From positions 744,001 through 808,000 of the forward strand of contig NZ_JAATJM010000002.1 in the NCBI RefSeq assembly GCF_011927945.1: DNA of 64,000 nt, given 5' to 3'. Every line of letters begins with the position of its first letter. The stretch's first letter is position 1. Under the pieces are notes generated by a model, which was not told the origin of the DNA, did not search any database, and saw nothing but the letters and a program-made list of their open reading frames with translations. The translations under genes and the position numbers were made by a program. This document shows positions 20,760-31,841 of the stretch, in pieces. Source of the stretch: Brevundimonas alba (GTDB lineage Bacteria; Pseudomonadota; Alphaproteobacteria; Caulobacterales; Caulobacteraceae).

Positions 20760-20862
20760 TGAAGGGAAACGGGATGGCGGAGGTCGCCAACCGCGTCTCC
20801 GTCGTCTCCAAATTCCCCGACCGCCGGGTCTGAATTCTCCGCCGACGGGTCGTCGAAGTCCC

Positions 20863-21432
20863 CTACTCCAGCCCCACCTCTTGCGGGGTCGCGGGCGGAG
20901 TCGTGATGTTGCCGCGCAGGCGGCGGGCGGCGTGTTCGCAGCGGCCGGGGAGACCGAAGAATAGGCCGAAGGCCTGGCTGCGGACGGCCTCGTCCTGGCC
21001 GGCCAGCGACGCCCATTTGCCGGTCGCCTCGGCGGCGGCGGCCTGGGCGGCGGTGCGGCTGGCGGCGGACTGCCGCGGGGCCGCCGCGTCGAGGGCCGAG
21101 CGGAAATCAGCGGCTTCGAGTTTGCCCAGCCGGATGATGTCCTGATCCAGCGGATCGGCGTCGGTCAGGGTCTCGCCCAGCGCCACGTGGCCGTTCACCA
21201 GCGCCTCGCACCAGGCGACCAGCGGATAGTCCTGCTCAGGCGCGCCACGCGGCAGCGGATTGGCGTAGGCGACGGCCTCGCGGAAGCGCAGGGCCTCGAC
21301 GGTCTCCCCCGTGGCGGGCGCGGCGGTGGCGACCGGTCCGTCCTGGGCCGCGGTGACCATGGGGCCGTCCTGTGCGGGAACGGGCGCGGTCTGGGTCATC
21401 AGGGCGGCGGCGAAGGCGAGGCTGGCGATCAT
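20863..21432 (-). CDS. Secreted hypothetical protein
   Basis: A 189-residue protein with a short signal sequence (MIASLAFAAALMTQTAPVPA). The mature part is alanine-rich and helical and holds two widely spaced cysteines (WCEALV, GRCEHA) that could form a disulphide. A tandem AQDGP occurs near the N-terminus. No family recognised. It sits between the REP-like element and the TonB receptor terminator on the same strand as the receptor, but the terminator separates them. Confidence 0.7.
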   Translation of the reverse strand: MIASLAFAAALMTQTAPVPAQDGPMVTAAQDGPVATAAPATGETVEALRFREAVAYANPLPRGAPEQDYPLVAWCEALVNGHVALGETLTDADPLDQDIIRLGKLEAADFRSALDAAAPRQSAASRTAAQAAAAEATGKWASLAGQDEAVRSQAFGLFFGLPGRCEHAARRLRGNITTPPATPQEVGLE

Positions 21433-21522
21433 GGAGGCTCCGGAAGAGGTGGCGAGGTCGGATGCAGCAACGCTTCAGACGCCGCAATGGTTTTTCCGTG
21501 GCGGGCGAATTTCGCGGCCCGC

Positions 21523-21559
21523 AAAGAAAAAGGGCGGCGAACCCGAAGGTCCGCCGCCC
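21523..21559 (-). terminator. Rho-independent terminator of the TonB receptor gene
   Basis: On the minus strand GGGCGGCG (21559-21552) pairs with CGCCGCCC (21539-21532) around a 12-base loop and is followed by TTTTTCTTT. It begins 25 bases after the receptor stop codon. Confidence 0.85.
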
Positions 21560-21584
21560 GGTAGTCTGTCTCTCGAACCGCTTA

Positions 21585-24500
21585 CTAGAAGCGGTAGGCC
21601 ACGCTGAAGCGAACCTGACGCGGAGCCTGATAGGCGGTCACCGCGGCGAAGTTCGGATCCGGCGAGCCGTTGGCGAGATCGCCGAACTCGTTGAAATCTT
21701 GCTGAGATTTCATGTCGAACACGTTGAAGATGTCGGCACGGAGCACCAGGCTGTCGCCCGGGATCTCGAACACTTCACCCAGATCGTAGGCGAAGGTCAG
21801 GTCCAGGTTCTTCAGCCAGTCGCTTTCGAACACCGAGCCGCGCGGCGTGGCGACGCCCTGGCAGAACCAGGAAGCCGGGCCGTAGAGCGACGCGAAGACG
21901 TCCGTCGGGTGGATGCCCTGGCAGCCGAACTTACGCGGCGACTGGATGATCAGGTTGGCCCCGATGTTCAGCGCCGGGGTCGCCTGCCAGTTGCCGAACA
22001 CCTTGAAGGTGTGGGCGCGGTGGTTGGGCAGGAAGCCGTAGGCGTTGTCCAGCAGACCCGGTTGGTCGAAGTCCTGCGACAGGCCGGGGTCGGTCTGACC
22101 GTTGTCGGACTTCAGGGCGCCTTCGTAGTTGCCCTTGTTTTCCGACCAGACGTAGCTGAAGCGCGCGCCCCACACGCCGTCGAACGGCTTGTCGAGCGAG
22201 AACTCCACCGCCTTGTAGGTGCGGTCCGGGGTCGGGTAGCCGAGGTCGGCGGCCGAGAGGGTGACCTCACGGTCCGTGAACGTACGGCCCAGGCCGCCCG
22301 GGCCGGCGTCGGCGTTGGTCAGGTCAGCGCCCGAGAGGGTGATGACCATGTCTTCGCCGGGGTTGGTCAGGACGTACTGGTGGAAGCCGTACCAGACGTT
22401 GTAGCAGATCGCGGCGGACAGATCGGCCGAGTTATCGCAGTAGTCGAGAACGGCGGCGTCGATCGCGACGTCGTCGATCGCGGTGCCGATTTCGCGATAG
22501 GTGCCCTTCACGCCGAGCGTCCAGTCGCCGAACACGCGCTGCTCATAGCCGAGGATGAACTCGTCCACGAACATCGGGTCCAGTTCGGCGTCGACCTGGG
22601 TCGAGATCGGCTTGACGCCGCCGTCGGCCAGGGTGCTGGTGCCGGCCAGCGTGCCGAGGATCGGCTCGTCGGTCGCGTCGATGATGCCGTTCTGGTCGGC
22701 GTCGATGGCCAGGTTGCCGTTGTTGACGTTCAGGTTCCAGGTATCCGAGATGAAGAACTCGGCGCCCGCCAGACGCGTGTTGGTGTTGGTCGCAACCGGC
22801 AGGAAGTAGCGGCCCCAGAAGCCGAACAGCTTGGCTTCACCGTCGCCGAAGACGTCGTAGGTCGCGCCGAGACGCGGAGCCCACTGGTTCTGCAGGTCGA
22901 CGAAGGCCTCGCCCACGATGTTCTCGTTCTCGAAGCCTTCGTTCCGGATGCCGAGGTTCAGCGTCAGGCGGTCGGTGACTTCCCACGAGTCTTGCAGGTA
23001 GTAGGCGTTCTGGGTCGAGGACCAGCCGCCGTCGTTGTCGTAGGCGCGGATGCGCACACGACGCGGAGCGCCGATCAGGTCGGGACGGCCGACAGCGCCG
23101 GCGGTCGCGGCGGTGAACAGCGTCTGGTAGCGGTACCAGAGGCCGCCCGTGACTTCACCCGTGCAGGCGATGCCGTTGGCGAAGCCGCCCGGACGGCAGT
23201 AGCTGTAGCCGGCGCCCGAGTAGTCCAGGGTCTGGACGGATTCCAGCTTCTCCTGGTCGAGGCCGAAGCGGAAGTGGTGCGAGCCGAAGAAGTCGGCGTA
23301 GACGTCCACGTCCGCACGGAGCACGGTGCGCTCGTCTTCGTTCGTCGACGGCTGGCCGACGCCCCAGATACCGCGACGCGGGAAGCCGGGCAGTTCGTCG
23401 GTGATCAGCGCGCCGGCGTCGCCGGGCGAGGTGTTGTATTCGTTGTACTCGTTGACGCCGTAGGCCAGCGAGGTGGTCAGCCAGTCGGTCCACACGCCGG
23501 TGTAGCGCGCGATCCAGTTGGAGCCGCCGAACTTGAAGGTCGACGGCGTGAAGTCGCCGATCTGCTCGCCGTTGGCGTTGACGAAGATGTTCTCGGTTTG
23601 CTGCTCCTGCTCATCGGAGAAGTAGGTGAACTCGAGGCGGTGATCGTCGGTGATCAGGAAGTCGACCTTGGCGCCGTAGAACGGATCGTCCGAGGTGACG
23701 CGCGTGCCGTTCGAGCCCGGGCCGAAGGCCGGGTCGACCGTGGTGACGCCGATGTTCGTGGCTTCACGATCGCGGAAGTTATACAGACCGAAGAGGAACA
23801 GACGGTCCTGGATGATCGGACCACCGAAGTCGATGATCACGTCCGACGTTTCGTTTTCGTCGAAGTTGTTCTGGGCCAGGTAGGTGTTCGGCGAGTCTTC
23901 ACGCAGGCTGTCCGGCGACCAGTAGGCCGTGATGCCGAATTCCCACTCGTTGCCGCCCGACTTGGTCGTGCCGTTCAGCACGCCGCCGGTGCCGCGACCG
24001 AATTCCGACGAGTAGCCGCCGGTCTTGGTTTCGAGCGTCTGGTAGAATTCGAACGGAACGGTCGACGAACCGGTGAAGTCCCGGAATTTCGTGATGTTCA
24101 GGCCGTTGATGAAGTAGGTGTTTTCACCAGCCGACGAGCCGCCGATGGTCGGGATGGAGCCGAAGGCGCCGTCCGAGGCGGTCACGCCCGGGGCCAGCAG
24201 GGCCACGGCGCTGGCGTCGCGCGCGATCGGGATGTTGCGCGACAGTTCTTCGACGTTGACCGTCAGGCCGGTCGTGGTGGCGTCGAATTCCGAAACGGCG
24301 CGACGAACGCCGACGACGACAACTTCGTCGATCTGCGTGGAGTTGTCGTCCGAGGCGCCCAGCGTCAGGGTCAGCTGGGCGGTGCCGCCCGAGCCGACGG
24401 CGACGGTGTCGGTCAGCGAGTTGTAGCCGCCGGCGTTGACGACGACTTCATACGTGCCCTGCGGCAGCGCGACGGCGCGGAAGCCGCCCGAGGCGTCAGT

Positions 24501-24737
24501 GGTGAAGGTGCGCGAGAAGCCCTGGCTGACCGAGGTCAGGGTGACATTGGCGCCCGCAACCGGGGTGCCGGCCTGGTTGGCCACGGTGCCGGAGACGGCG
24601 CCCTGGGTCAGGTTCTGCGCGACGGCGACCGAAGGCGTCATCAGGGTGAGGGCCGGAGCCGCCACCAGCGCCATAAGCGCCGTTCCGCCGATCATGGTCG
24701 AATGCAGCAACCGCTGCTTGATGGTTTGGGTCTTCAA
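21585..24737 (-). CDS. TonB-dependent outer-membrane receptor, Oar-like, with carboxypeptidase-regulatory-like N-domain
   Basis: The start is a TTG at 24737, with a perfect AGGAGG 7 bases upstream; a longer frame to 24848 lacks support. The 1050-residue product has a signal peptide (ALMALVAAPALTLMTP, cut near VAVAQ). An Ig-like carboxypeptidase-regulatory domain follows (TQGAVSGTVANQAGTPVAGA, FTTDASGGFRAVALPQGTYE). Then come a plug domain (DEVVVVGVRRAV) and a long beta-barrel ending in aromatic FSVAYRF. Length and layout match Oar/OmpA-related receptors, whose ligands are mostly unknown. Two cysteine pairs occur in extracellular-looking loops. It has its own terminator. Confidence 0.9.
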   Translation of the reverse strand: MKTQTIKQRLLHSTMIGGTALMALVAAPALTLMTPSVAVAQNLTQGAVSGTVANQAGTPVAGANVTLTSVSQGFSRTFTTDASGGFRAVALPQGTYEVVVNAGGYNSLTDTVAVGSGGTAQLTLTLGASDDNSTQIDEVVVVGVRRAVSEFDATTTGLTVNVEELSRNIPIARDASAVALLAPGVTASDGAFGSIPTIGGSSAGENTYFINGLNITKFRDFTGSSTVPFEFYQTLETKTGGYSSEFGRGTGGVLNGTTKSGGNEWEFGITAYWSPDSLREDSPNTYLAQNNFDENETSDVIIDFGGPIIQDRLFLFGLYNFRDREATNIGVTTVDPAFGPGSNGTRVTSDDPFYGAKVDFLITDDHRLEFTYFSDEQEQQTENIFVNANGEQIGDFTPSTFKFGGSNWIARYTGVWTDWLTTSLAYGVNEYNEYNTSPGDAGALITDELPGFPRRGIWGVGQPSTNEDERTVLRADVDVYADFFGSHHFRFGLDQEKLESVQTLDYSGAGYSYCRPGGFANGIACTGEVTGGLWYRYQTLFTAATAGAVGRPDLIGAPRRVRIRAYDNDGGWSSTQNAYYLQDSWEVTDRLTLNLGIRNEGFENENIVGEAFVDLQNQWAPRLGATYDVFGDGEAKLFGFWGRYFLPVATNTNTRLAGAEFFISDTWNLNVNNGNLAIDADQNGIIDATDEPILGTLAGTSTLADGGVKPISTQVDAELDPMFVDEFILGYEQRVFGDWTLGVKGTYREIGTAIDDVAIDAAVLDYCDNSADLSAAICYNVWYGFHQYVLTNPGEDMVITLSGADLTNADAGPGGLGRTFTDREVTLSAADLGYPTPDRTYKAVEFSLDKPFDGVWGARFSYVWSENKGNYEGALKSDNGQTDPGLSQDFDQPGLLDNAYGFLPNHRAHTFKVFGNWQATPALNIGANLIIQSPRKFGCQGIHPTDVFASLYGPASWFCQGVATPRGSVFESDWLKNLDLTFAYDLGEVFEIPGDSLVLRADIFNVFDMKSQQDFNEFGDLANGSPDPNFAAVTAYQAPRQVRFSVAYRF

Positions 24738-24865
24738 AGGTGGTCCTCCTGAGACCGCCGGGCGCTTCCAGGAGGAGGCGAGCTTCGACGGCAACCAAAC
24801 TCCGCGCACCCCAATGCACGCAGATTGCCTTGACCTTAGACTTGGCAATGCCCCGGCGCAGCATA

Positions 24866-24881
24866 ATTACGGTCCCGTAAT
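24866..24881. promoter_or_regulatory. Palindrome between divergent TonB receptor and sulfurtransferase-like genes
   Basis: ATTACGG-TC-CCGTAAT: perfect 7-bp arms in the 210-base divergent intergenic region, about 129 bases upstream of the receptor TTG. AT-rich ends in a high-GC background make it a plausible operator. The cognate regulator is unknown. Confidence 0.4.
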
Positions 24882-24947
24882 CCAATCGTGGCCGCTCTGT
24901 CGCAATCCCGCCACACACTACCTCAAACCACTGAAATCGAGCCGCAA

Positions 24948-25370
24948 ATGTCTGACCCGATTGCGTTCCTCCGCCCCCTGTCGCCACAGGTCTCGGTCAC
25001 CGGCCAGGTCTCGCCGACAGATATGGCCGGGCTCCACGCCGCCGGATTCACGTGGCTGGTGAATCACCGTCCTGATGGTGAAGAGCCCGGCCAGCCGGAT
25101 GCGGCCGAGATCGCCCGCGCTGCCGAGGCCGCGGGGCTGCAGGCCGTGCATGCGCCCGCCCGTGGTCTGCCGGACGCAGGCGTCGTCGCCGCCACGCGCG
25201 ATGTCCTGGACGCCATGGGGCCTGATGACCGGGCCGTGTTCTTCTGCCGGTCGGGCATGCGCTCGGCGGCGGCGTGGGCCATGGCCCGGCGGCAGATGGG
25301 GATCGAGGCCGATGAACTCAGGGATGCCGCCGCGGTCGCCGGCTACGACCTTGGCGGAGTTCCGCTATAA
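24948..25370 (+). CDS. TIGR01244/DUF442 phosphatase- or sulfurtransferase-like protein
   Basis: ATG at 24948 gives 140 residues, beginning MSDPIAFLRPLSPQVSVTGQ. The family fold is a protein-tyrosine-phosphatase-like domain. The P-loop FFCRSGMRSAAAW contains the catalytic-type Cys-x5-Arg, and VNHRPDGEEPGQP is the conserved upstream block. Members are found fused to or near metallo-beta-lactamase-fold sulfur dioxygenases; here an MBL-fold protein lies 222 bases downstream. An in-frame ATG at 24888 is less likely. Confidence 0.82.
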   Translation: MSDPIAFLRPLSPQVSVTGQVSPTDMAGLHAAGFTWLVNHRPDGEEPGQPDAAEIARAAEAAGLQAVHAPARGLPDAGVVAATRDVLDAMGPDDRAVFFCRSGMRSAAAWAMARRQMGIEADELRDAAAVAGYDLGGVPL

Positions 25371-25375
25371 AGCGG

Positions 25376-25522
25376 TCAGCGGAAAACACCGACCCGGACC
25401 GCATAGGGCGCCGGATCGGGCGTACATGAAGCGACGGCCAGTTGCGCCGCCATGAGACAGAGGAAGGCCGCCGCGATGGGCTGGAGCCGTTTTGAGACAG
25501 CCAGGGCGATGGAAACGGCCAT
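25376..25522 (-). CDS. Possible small secreted peptide (48 aa)
   Basis: ATG at 25522 has GGAG 8 bases upstream. The product MAVSIALAVSKRLQPIAAAF continues as a hydrophobic, signal-like segment (LCLMAAQLAVASC) and then a short tail with TPDPAPYAVRVGVFR. The AVASC ending resembles a lipobox-like or signal cleavage site. It fills the gap between two plus-strand genes on the opposite strand. No homolog is recognised; it may be spurious. Confidence 0.35.
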   Translation of the reverse strand: MAVSIALAVSKRLQPIAAAFLCLMAAQLAVASCTPDPAPYAVRVGVFR

Positions 25523-25591
25523 TTCAGGCACTCCGCGGATGATTTCCATGGCTTCGAGGCAAGGGCCACGCCGCCCCGGACCGTCCGCGCC

Positions 25592-26506
25592 ATGATCCCG
25601 TTCGTCCGAGAACTGGATGTCGCCTACGGGCGGGTCGACCGGGTCTCGCCGCTGATCCGCCGGGTCATTGCAGAGAACCCCGGCCCGTTCACCTTCACGG
25701 GCACGGGAACCTACATCGTGGGGGGCGAGGCCGTCGGCGCGGGCGTGGCGGTGATCGATCCAGGCCCGCCGGACGAGGCCCATCTGAGGGCGCTGCTGGC
25801 CGCCGTGGCCGGCCAAAGGGTCACCCACGTGCTGGTCACCCACACCCACCGCGACCACTCGCCCCTCGCCCGCCCGTTCGCGGAGGCCGTTGGCGCGCCC
25901 GTGCTGGCGGCGCGCCCCCCGGTTCAGGTGGTCCACGCGTCAGGAGCGCTGGACGAGGACGAGGACGACGCCTTCTCGCCCGATGTGATCCTGGCCGGCG
26001 GCGAGGTTCTGGACGGGGATGGATGGACCATCGAGGCCATGGCGACGCCCGGTCACGCTTCGAACCACATGGCCTTCGTCCTGCGCGAGGAGAACGCCCT
26101 GTTCAGCGGGGATCACGTCATGGGCTGGTCGACCACGGTCGTCGCGCCGCCCGATGGGGACATGACCGCCTATTTGGCCAGCCTGGACGCGGTGATCGGG
26201 CGCCGCTTCTCGACCCTTTGGCCGACGCATGGCGCACCCGTCACCGAGCCGCAGCCGTTCCTCAAGGCCTACCGCGCGCACCGGTTGGAGCGGGAGGCGC
26301 AGATCCTCGCGCAGTTGGAGGGCGGGCCCTGTCGCATCCGGGAGATGGTTCCGGCGCTCTACGCCGCCGTCGACCCGCGCCTGTGGCCTGCCGCCGGACT
26401 GTCAGTCTGGGCGCACCTGATCGCGCTGGAACGCGCGGCCAAGGTCAGCGCACGGCCCAGGCCGGGCATCGACGCCGTCTGGCGCTTGGCCGGAAGCCTG
26501 GCCTGA
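25592..26506 (+). CDS. Metallo-beta-lactamase-fold hydrolase
   Basis: A 304-residue MBL-fold enzyme. The metal motif is THTHRDHSPLA (HxHxDH). Further ligands are in ATPGHASNHMAF, FSGDHVMGW and the C-terminal LWPTHGAPV. The C-terminal 80 residues form a helical winged-helix-like domain as in LACTB2-type hydrolases. These act on RNA, lactones or thioesters; the substrate here is undetermined. Its stop is 3 bases from the convergent DUF1499-like gene. Confidence 0.88.
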   Translation: MIPFVRELDVAYGRVDRVSPLIRRVIAENPGPFTFTGTGTYIVGGEAVGAGVAVIDPGPPDEAHLRALLAAVAGQRVTHVLVTHTHRDHSPLARPFAEAVGAPVLAARPPVQVVHASGALDEDEDDAFSPDVILAGGEVLDGDGWTIEAMATPGHASNHMAFVLREENALFSGDHVMGWSTTVVAPPDGDMTAYLASLDAVIGRRFSTLWPTHGAPVTEPQPFLKAYRAHRLEREAQILAQLEGGPCRIREMVPALYAAVDPRLWPAAGLSVWAHLIALERAAKVSARPRPGIDAVWRLAGSLA

Positions 26507-26509
26507 AGC

Positions 26510-27202
26510 CTAGCCGACGCCGCGCAGGGCGGCGCTGATCCGCGTGGCCAGTTCGCAGGCCTCGCCGCCGTGCGGGCGACCGTCGCGAGCGGCGACCCGG
26601 ACATCGGTGCGGCCGGGACGGATGCGGATGACGGCGTCATGCACCGTGCCGAACCAGAACCCCGTGTGCGTGCCCGCGGCGCGGCCGACGCTGACGCCGC
26701 CCTGCACGCTGAAACCCGCCTCCTGCAGGGCCCAGACCGCCGACTCGGGGGCCATCTGGGTCATGGCGGGGACCGCTCCGGGGCAGGCCTCGACGCCCCC
26801 TGTCGCGCCCCCATCGGAGCCCCGGCGACGGGACTCCAGCACACCGAAACCGGGGATTTCGGCCAGGTCGGTGCTGATGTCGTCAGGCGGTCCCGCCCCG
26901 AGCCGGGTCATATGCCAGCCGAGTCCGCCGAGGGTCATAGCGGAGACGGCGAGCGCCAGCGCCGCCAGCCAGAGCGATGCGCGACGCCGAAACGCGGAGA
27001 CAAGCAGCGCCACGGCGGCCAGCACGCCCATGGTCCCAAGAACCACGCCGATCCGCGCCGTCAGCACGTCGTGGCCGGTTTCGTAACTCCACAGGCCCGT
27101 CCGCGTGCCGAGGGCGGCGACGAGGATGAATATCGGGGCGAGGAAGGCTATCGCCGCCAGACGGAGGCCGCCTCCCCCGCTCCTGCGCCCGGATCTCGCC
27201 AT
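26510..27202 (-). CDS. DUF1499-like membrane protein
   Basis: A 230-residue protein with three N-terminal membrane segments (about 14-30, 50-68 and 75-92). A soluble C-terminal domain follows, with DDISTDLAEIPGF and a tail reading FGTVHDAVIRIRPGRTDVRVAARDGRPHGGEACELATRI. The last block matches the DUF1499 pattern of a D-x-R-x-R-S/D-x-G repeat. Function is unknown. Stop and start spacing suggest possible co-transcription behind the acyl-CoA ligase, whose stop is 4 bases upstream of this start. Confidence 0.7.
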   Translation of the reverse strand: MARSGRRSGGGGLRLAAIAFLAPIFILVAALGTRTGLWSYETGHDVLTARIGVVLGTMGVLAAVALLVSAFRRRASLWLAALALAVSAMTLGGLGWHMTRLGAGPPDDISTDLAEIPGFGVLESRRRGSDGGATGGVEACPGAVPAMTQMAPESAVWALQEAGFSVQGGVSVGRAAGTHTGFWFGTVHDAVIRIRPGRTDVRVAARDGRPHGGEACELATRISAALRGVG

Positions 27203-27206
27203 CGCC

Positions 27207-28838
<1,632 letters not shown>

Positions 28839-28979
28839 CGTATCCCTCACTTGCGCCTGCTGCTCGAGGCGCTTGGCGGTCACGCTATCGGCTCGATCCG
28901 CAACAGGCAACGTGACGCAAGGTCATCCTCGCCCTCCCCGGCGCTGGCGCATTCGGCCGGGCAGACCTAGAAGGCGTGC

Positions 28980-29657
28980 ATGCCCATTCTCGTCGCCATC
29001 ACCGGAGGCTCCGGCTCCGGCAAGAGCACACTCGCAGAGGCGCTGGTCGCCGCCCTGCCGGACGGCGCGGCCGTCCTGGTGCGCGAGGATTCCTATTACC
29101 GCGACGCCGCCAGCCTGCCGGGCTTCGACGCCGCCACCTTCGACTTCGACAATGTGGCGGCGCGCGACCACGAACTGATGATCCGCGACCTCGCCGAACT
29201 GAAGGGCGGACAGGATATCACCGCGCCGATCTATTCCTTCATCCATCACGGGCGCGAGCCGGGCGGCGAGCCGGTCAGGGCCGCCGACGTGGTGATCGTC
29301 GAAGGAACGCACGTTCTGTGCACGCCGGGTCTGGTCGATCTGTTCGACATCCGCGTCTATGTCGACACCCCGGCGGACATACGCTTCATCCGCCGCCTGC
29401 TACGCGATCAGGCCGAGCGGGGCCGCACGGCGGACTCCGTCATCCACCAGTACCTGGCCACCGTCCGTCCGGGTCACGAGCGCCTGACCGAGCCCTCCCG
29501 GGTCAACGCCGACTTCATCGTCGCCGACGCCACCGCCGCCGTGCGCCTTGAGGACCCCCAGGCCGTCGTCCGTCTTGCCGCGCCGGTGCTCGCCCACCCG
29601 TTGCTCGCAAGTCTCTTCACGCGCCAATCGGAGAACATCGATCCGCGACCCTCTTGA
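28980..29657 (+). CDS. udk: Uridine kinase
   Basis: A 225-residue P-loop kinase. Walker A is GGSGSGKST (9-17). VREDSYYRD, FDFDNVAARD and APIYSFIHHGRE are the uridine-kinase substrate-binding blocks, and RLLRDQAERGRT is the lid. It phosphorylates uridine/cytidine in pyrimidine salvage. The C-terminal 30 residues are less conserved. It is divergent from the acyl-CoA ligase, with a 141-base gap that holds both promoters. Confidence 0.87.
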   Translation: MPILVAITGGSGSGKSTLAEALVAALPDGAAVLVREDSYYRDAASLPGFDAATFDFDNVAARDHELMIRDLAELKGGQDITAPIYSFIHHGREPGGEPVRAADVVIVEGTHVLCTPGLVDLFDIRVYVDTPADIRFIRRLLRDQAERGRTADSVIHQYLATVRPGHERLTEPSRVNADFIVADATAAVRLEDPQAVVRLAAPVLAHPLLASLFTRQSENIDPRPS

Positions 29658-29705
29658 CCGGTTCGCGGCTCCGTCGTCTGCTCCTCGTTCAGGCAGGCGA
29701 TACAG

Positions 29706-30332
29706 ATGCACGGCACGCTTCAAATCTCTGACGACATGGCGGCCGCGAAGCGTCGGCTGATCGTCCAGCATGCGCGCCAGCATTTCGTCAGCGGCGGCTA
29801 TGCGGCGACCAAGATCGAGCCGATCGCCCGTGAGGCGGGCGTGTCGACCGCCACCCTCTACGCGCTGTTCGGTGGCAAGGCGGAGCTGTTCACCGCCGTC
29901 ATCGACGACGCCGCCGAGGATTTCTCCCGCCAGATGGCGGAGGTCCGGGCAATCGACGGCGACGCCCGGACGACCCTGACCAGTTTCGCGGCCGCCTACG
30001 CCGAGTTCATGGGCGACGACTTCGTGCGGTCGGTGTTCAGGCTGGTCATGGCGGAACGGCCACGGTTCGAGGCCGTTGCCCTGCGCTTCTTCGAGAAGGG
30101 TCGGACGGAGTTCGGAGGCACACTGATCGGGCTGCTGGTCCGTCTGTCGCAATCCGGCGCGCTGAAGCCCATTGATCAGCCCTCGTGGGCGGCAGGTCAG
30201 CTGATGGGGATGATCGAACACCCCGTGTTCCTCGTGCCGCTGGTTACGGGGGACGAGGTGCGTATGCGGCGCTCGCTGAAGGAAGTGGTCACCGAGGCCG
30301 TCGACACCTTCATGGCCCGCTACGGGGCCTGA
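29706..30332 (+). CDS. TetR/AcrR-family regulator
   Basis: A 208-residue regulator with an N-terminal HTH (HFVSGGYAATKIEPIAREAGVSTATLYALFGGKAELF, about 25-60) and an all-helical ligand-binding domain (AefR-like C-terminus, about 85-205). It follows udk by 48 bases and converges on pdxH. No clear operator lies next to it, so the target is unknown. Confidence 0.87.
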   Translation: MHGTLQISDDMAAAKRRLIVQHARQHFVSGGYAATKIEPIAREAGVSTATLYALFGGKAELFTAVIDDAAEDFSRQMAEVRAIDGDARTTLTSFAAAYAEFMGDDFVRSVFRLVMAERPRFEAVALRFFEKGRTEFGGTLIGLLVRLSQSGALKPIDQPSWAAGQLMGMIEHPVFLVPLVTGDEVRMRRSLKEVVTEAVDTFMARYGA

Positions 30333-30338
30333 GCGGCG

Positions 30339-31013
30339 TCAGGGCCAGAGGCGCGTCTTCGTCCAGCCGGTATCCGTCCTGTCGAAGCGCAGCCGGTCGT
30401 GCAGCCGGAATGGCCGGTCGCGCCAGAATTCGACGCTCTCCGGTACGACGCGCCAGCCGGTCCAGCGCTCCGGACGCGGCACGTCTCCATCACCGAACCG
30501 GGCGGTCTCTCGCGCGACGGCCTCTTCCAGCGTTTCCCGGCTGTCCAGCGGGCGCGATTGGTCCGACGCCCAGGCCCCGATCCGGCTTTCGCGGGCGCGG
30601 CTGGCGAAATAGGCGTCGGCCTCGGCCTTGCTGACCGGCTCCACCGCGCCCCGCACCCGCACCTGCCGCCGCAGGGATTTCCAGTGAAACAGCAGGGCCG
30701 CAGACGGATGCGCCGCCAGCGCCTCGCCCTTGGCGCTCTCGCGGTTCGAATAGAAGGTGAAGCCGCGGGCGTCGACGTCCTTGAGCAGCACCATCCGCGC
30801 ATCGGGCACACCAGCCGCGTCGACGGTCGCCAGTGCCATGGCGTTGGCGTCGTTCGGCTCCGTCCTCTTGGCGTCCGTCAGCCATTCGACGAACAGTCCG
30901 ACAGGCTCGGCGCGGTCGAAGATGGTCTCGTCGCCGTTGGCGGCGAGCGCCGCCGCATACTGCTCGGCATACTCTTCGCGGGTCGGGCTGGGCGGGATCA
31001 CGGGCGCGGTCAT
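30339..31013 (-). CDS. pdxH: Pyridoxamine 5'-phosphate oxidase
   Basis: ATG at 31013 gives 224 residues. FMN- and PLP-binding blocks are clear: [62 protein letters not shown], and the C-terminal signature [11 protein letters not shown] followed by a W-x-K-x-R-L-x-P end. It oxidises PNP/PMP to pyridoxal phosphate. It is convergent with the TetR gene (6-base gap) and divergent from the DnaJ-like gene. Confidence 0.95.
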   Translation of the reverse strand: MTAPVIPPSPTREEYAEQYAAALAANGDETIFDRAEPVGLFVEWLTDAKRTEPNDANAMALATVDAAGVPDARMVLLKDVDARGFTFYSNRESAKGEALAAHPSAALLFHWKSLRRQVRVRGAVEPVSKAEADAYFASRARESRIGAWASDQSRPLDSRETLEEAVARETARFGDGDVPRPERWTGWRVVPESVEFWRDRPFRLHDRLRFDRTDTGWTKTRLWP

Positions 31014-31099
31014 GATGTGCAGATAGACCGTCCGGGCGCGGCTGGGGAGAGGCGTCACGGTTAAGCCGGTCTTCACCACGTTGAGGGCTTAGTCCGCGG

Positions 31100-31828
31100 A
31101 TGCGCATCCGCTCGCAATCCGAGGTCGCCTCGCTCGCCGAGGCTCGTGCCCTGCTCGGGCTGAACGGTCCCGTGGCGGAGCCCGGGCTGACGGCGGCCTT
31201 CCGCGCGGCGGTCAAGGCGGCGCACCCCTCGGCGCCCGGCGGCGACGCGGACCGGTTCCGCAAGGTGATCGCCGCCTGGCGGCTGATCCAGAGCCCGGAC
31301 TCGCGGCCGCTGGCGCTCGCCGCCCCGGGAGTGCGAGCCCCGTCCCCGCCCGTGGTCGTCATCGGTCCGCTGGACGCCCTGAACGGCGGCCAGGTCGCGG
31401 TCCGGTTCGCCGGGCGCACCCTCAACATCCGCCTGCCCAAGGGTATGCGCAGCGGCGAGCATCTGCGCCTGCGCGGCGCCGGCGGCGACGGAGCGGACGT
31501 CTATCTGCCGGTCCTGATCCGGGGCGCGGACGGGCTGAAGGTGCTCGGCGACGACCTGTTCATGGACGCTCCGGTCGCCACGCGCCTGCTGCAGGACGGG
31601 GGCCGGCTCGAGATCAACACCCATGCGGGCGCCCGATCGGCCTGGATCGTCGCCGGCCAGACGCCGCTGCGCCTCCGCCTGAAAGGGCTGGGCCTACCGG
31701 CGCGCGGCGGCCGTCCGCAAGGCCACCTGTTCGTCACCCTGCAGCCCTCCGACGACGTCCCTTCGGCCGCGGAGGACCTGCTGGTCCGCTTCACGCGCGT
31801 CTGGACGCCGGACCGGCTGGCGGCCTAA
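31100..31828 (+). CDS. DnaJ-like protein with degenerate J-domain and DnaJ C-terminal domain
   Basis: A 242-residue protein. Residues about 8-70 resemble a J-domain ([43 protein letters not shown]), but the HPD tripeptide that stimulates DnaK is HPS here. Residues about 85-235 resemble the DnaJ C-terminal substrate-binding beta domains ([40 protein letters not shown]). No zinc-finger or G/F region is present. It may bind clients without normal Hsp70 activation. It lies 13 bases upstream of aroC and is probably co-transcribed. Confidence 0.8.
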   Translation: MRIRSQSEVASLAEARALLGLNGPVAEPGLTAAFRAAVKAAHPSAPGGDADRFRKVIAAWRLIQSPDSRPLALAAPGVRAPSPPVVVIGPLDALNGGQVAVRFAGRTLNIRLPKGMRSGEHLRLRGAGGDGADVYLPVLIRGADGLKVLGDDLFMDAPVATRLLQDGGRLEINTHAGARSAWIVAGQTPLRLRLKGLGLPARGGRPQGHLFVTLQPSDDVPSAAEDLLVRFTRVWTPDRLAA

Positions 31829-31841
31829 GCCGTTAGCCGAC

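Noticed and set aside
21372..24752. A plus-strand open frame of over 1100 codons antisense to the TonB receptor.
   Set aside because: It is Arg/Val/Gly-rich with no domain, and arises from G/C-biased third positions of the receptor on the other strand. The receptor has a ribosome-binding site, signal peptide and terminator.
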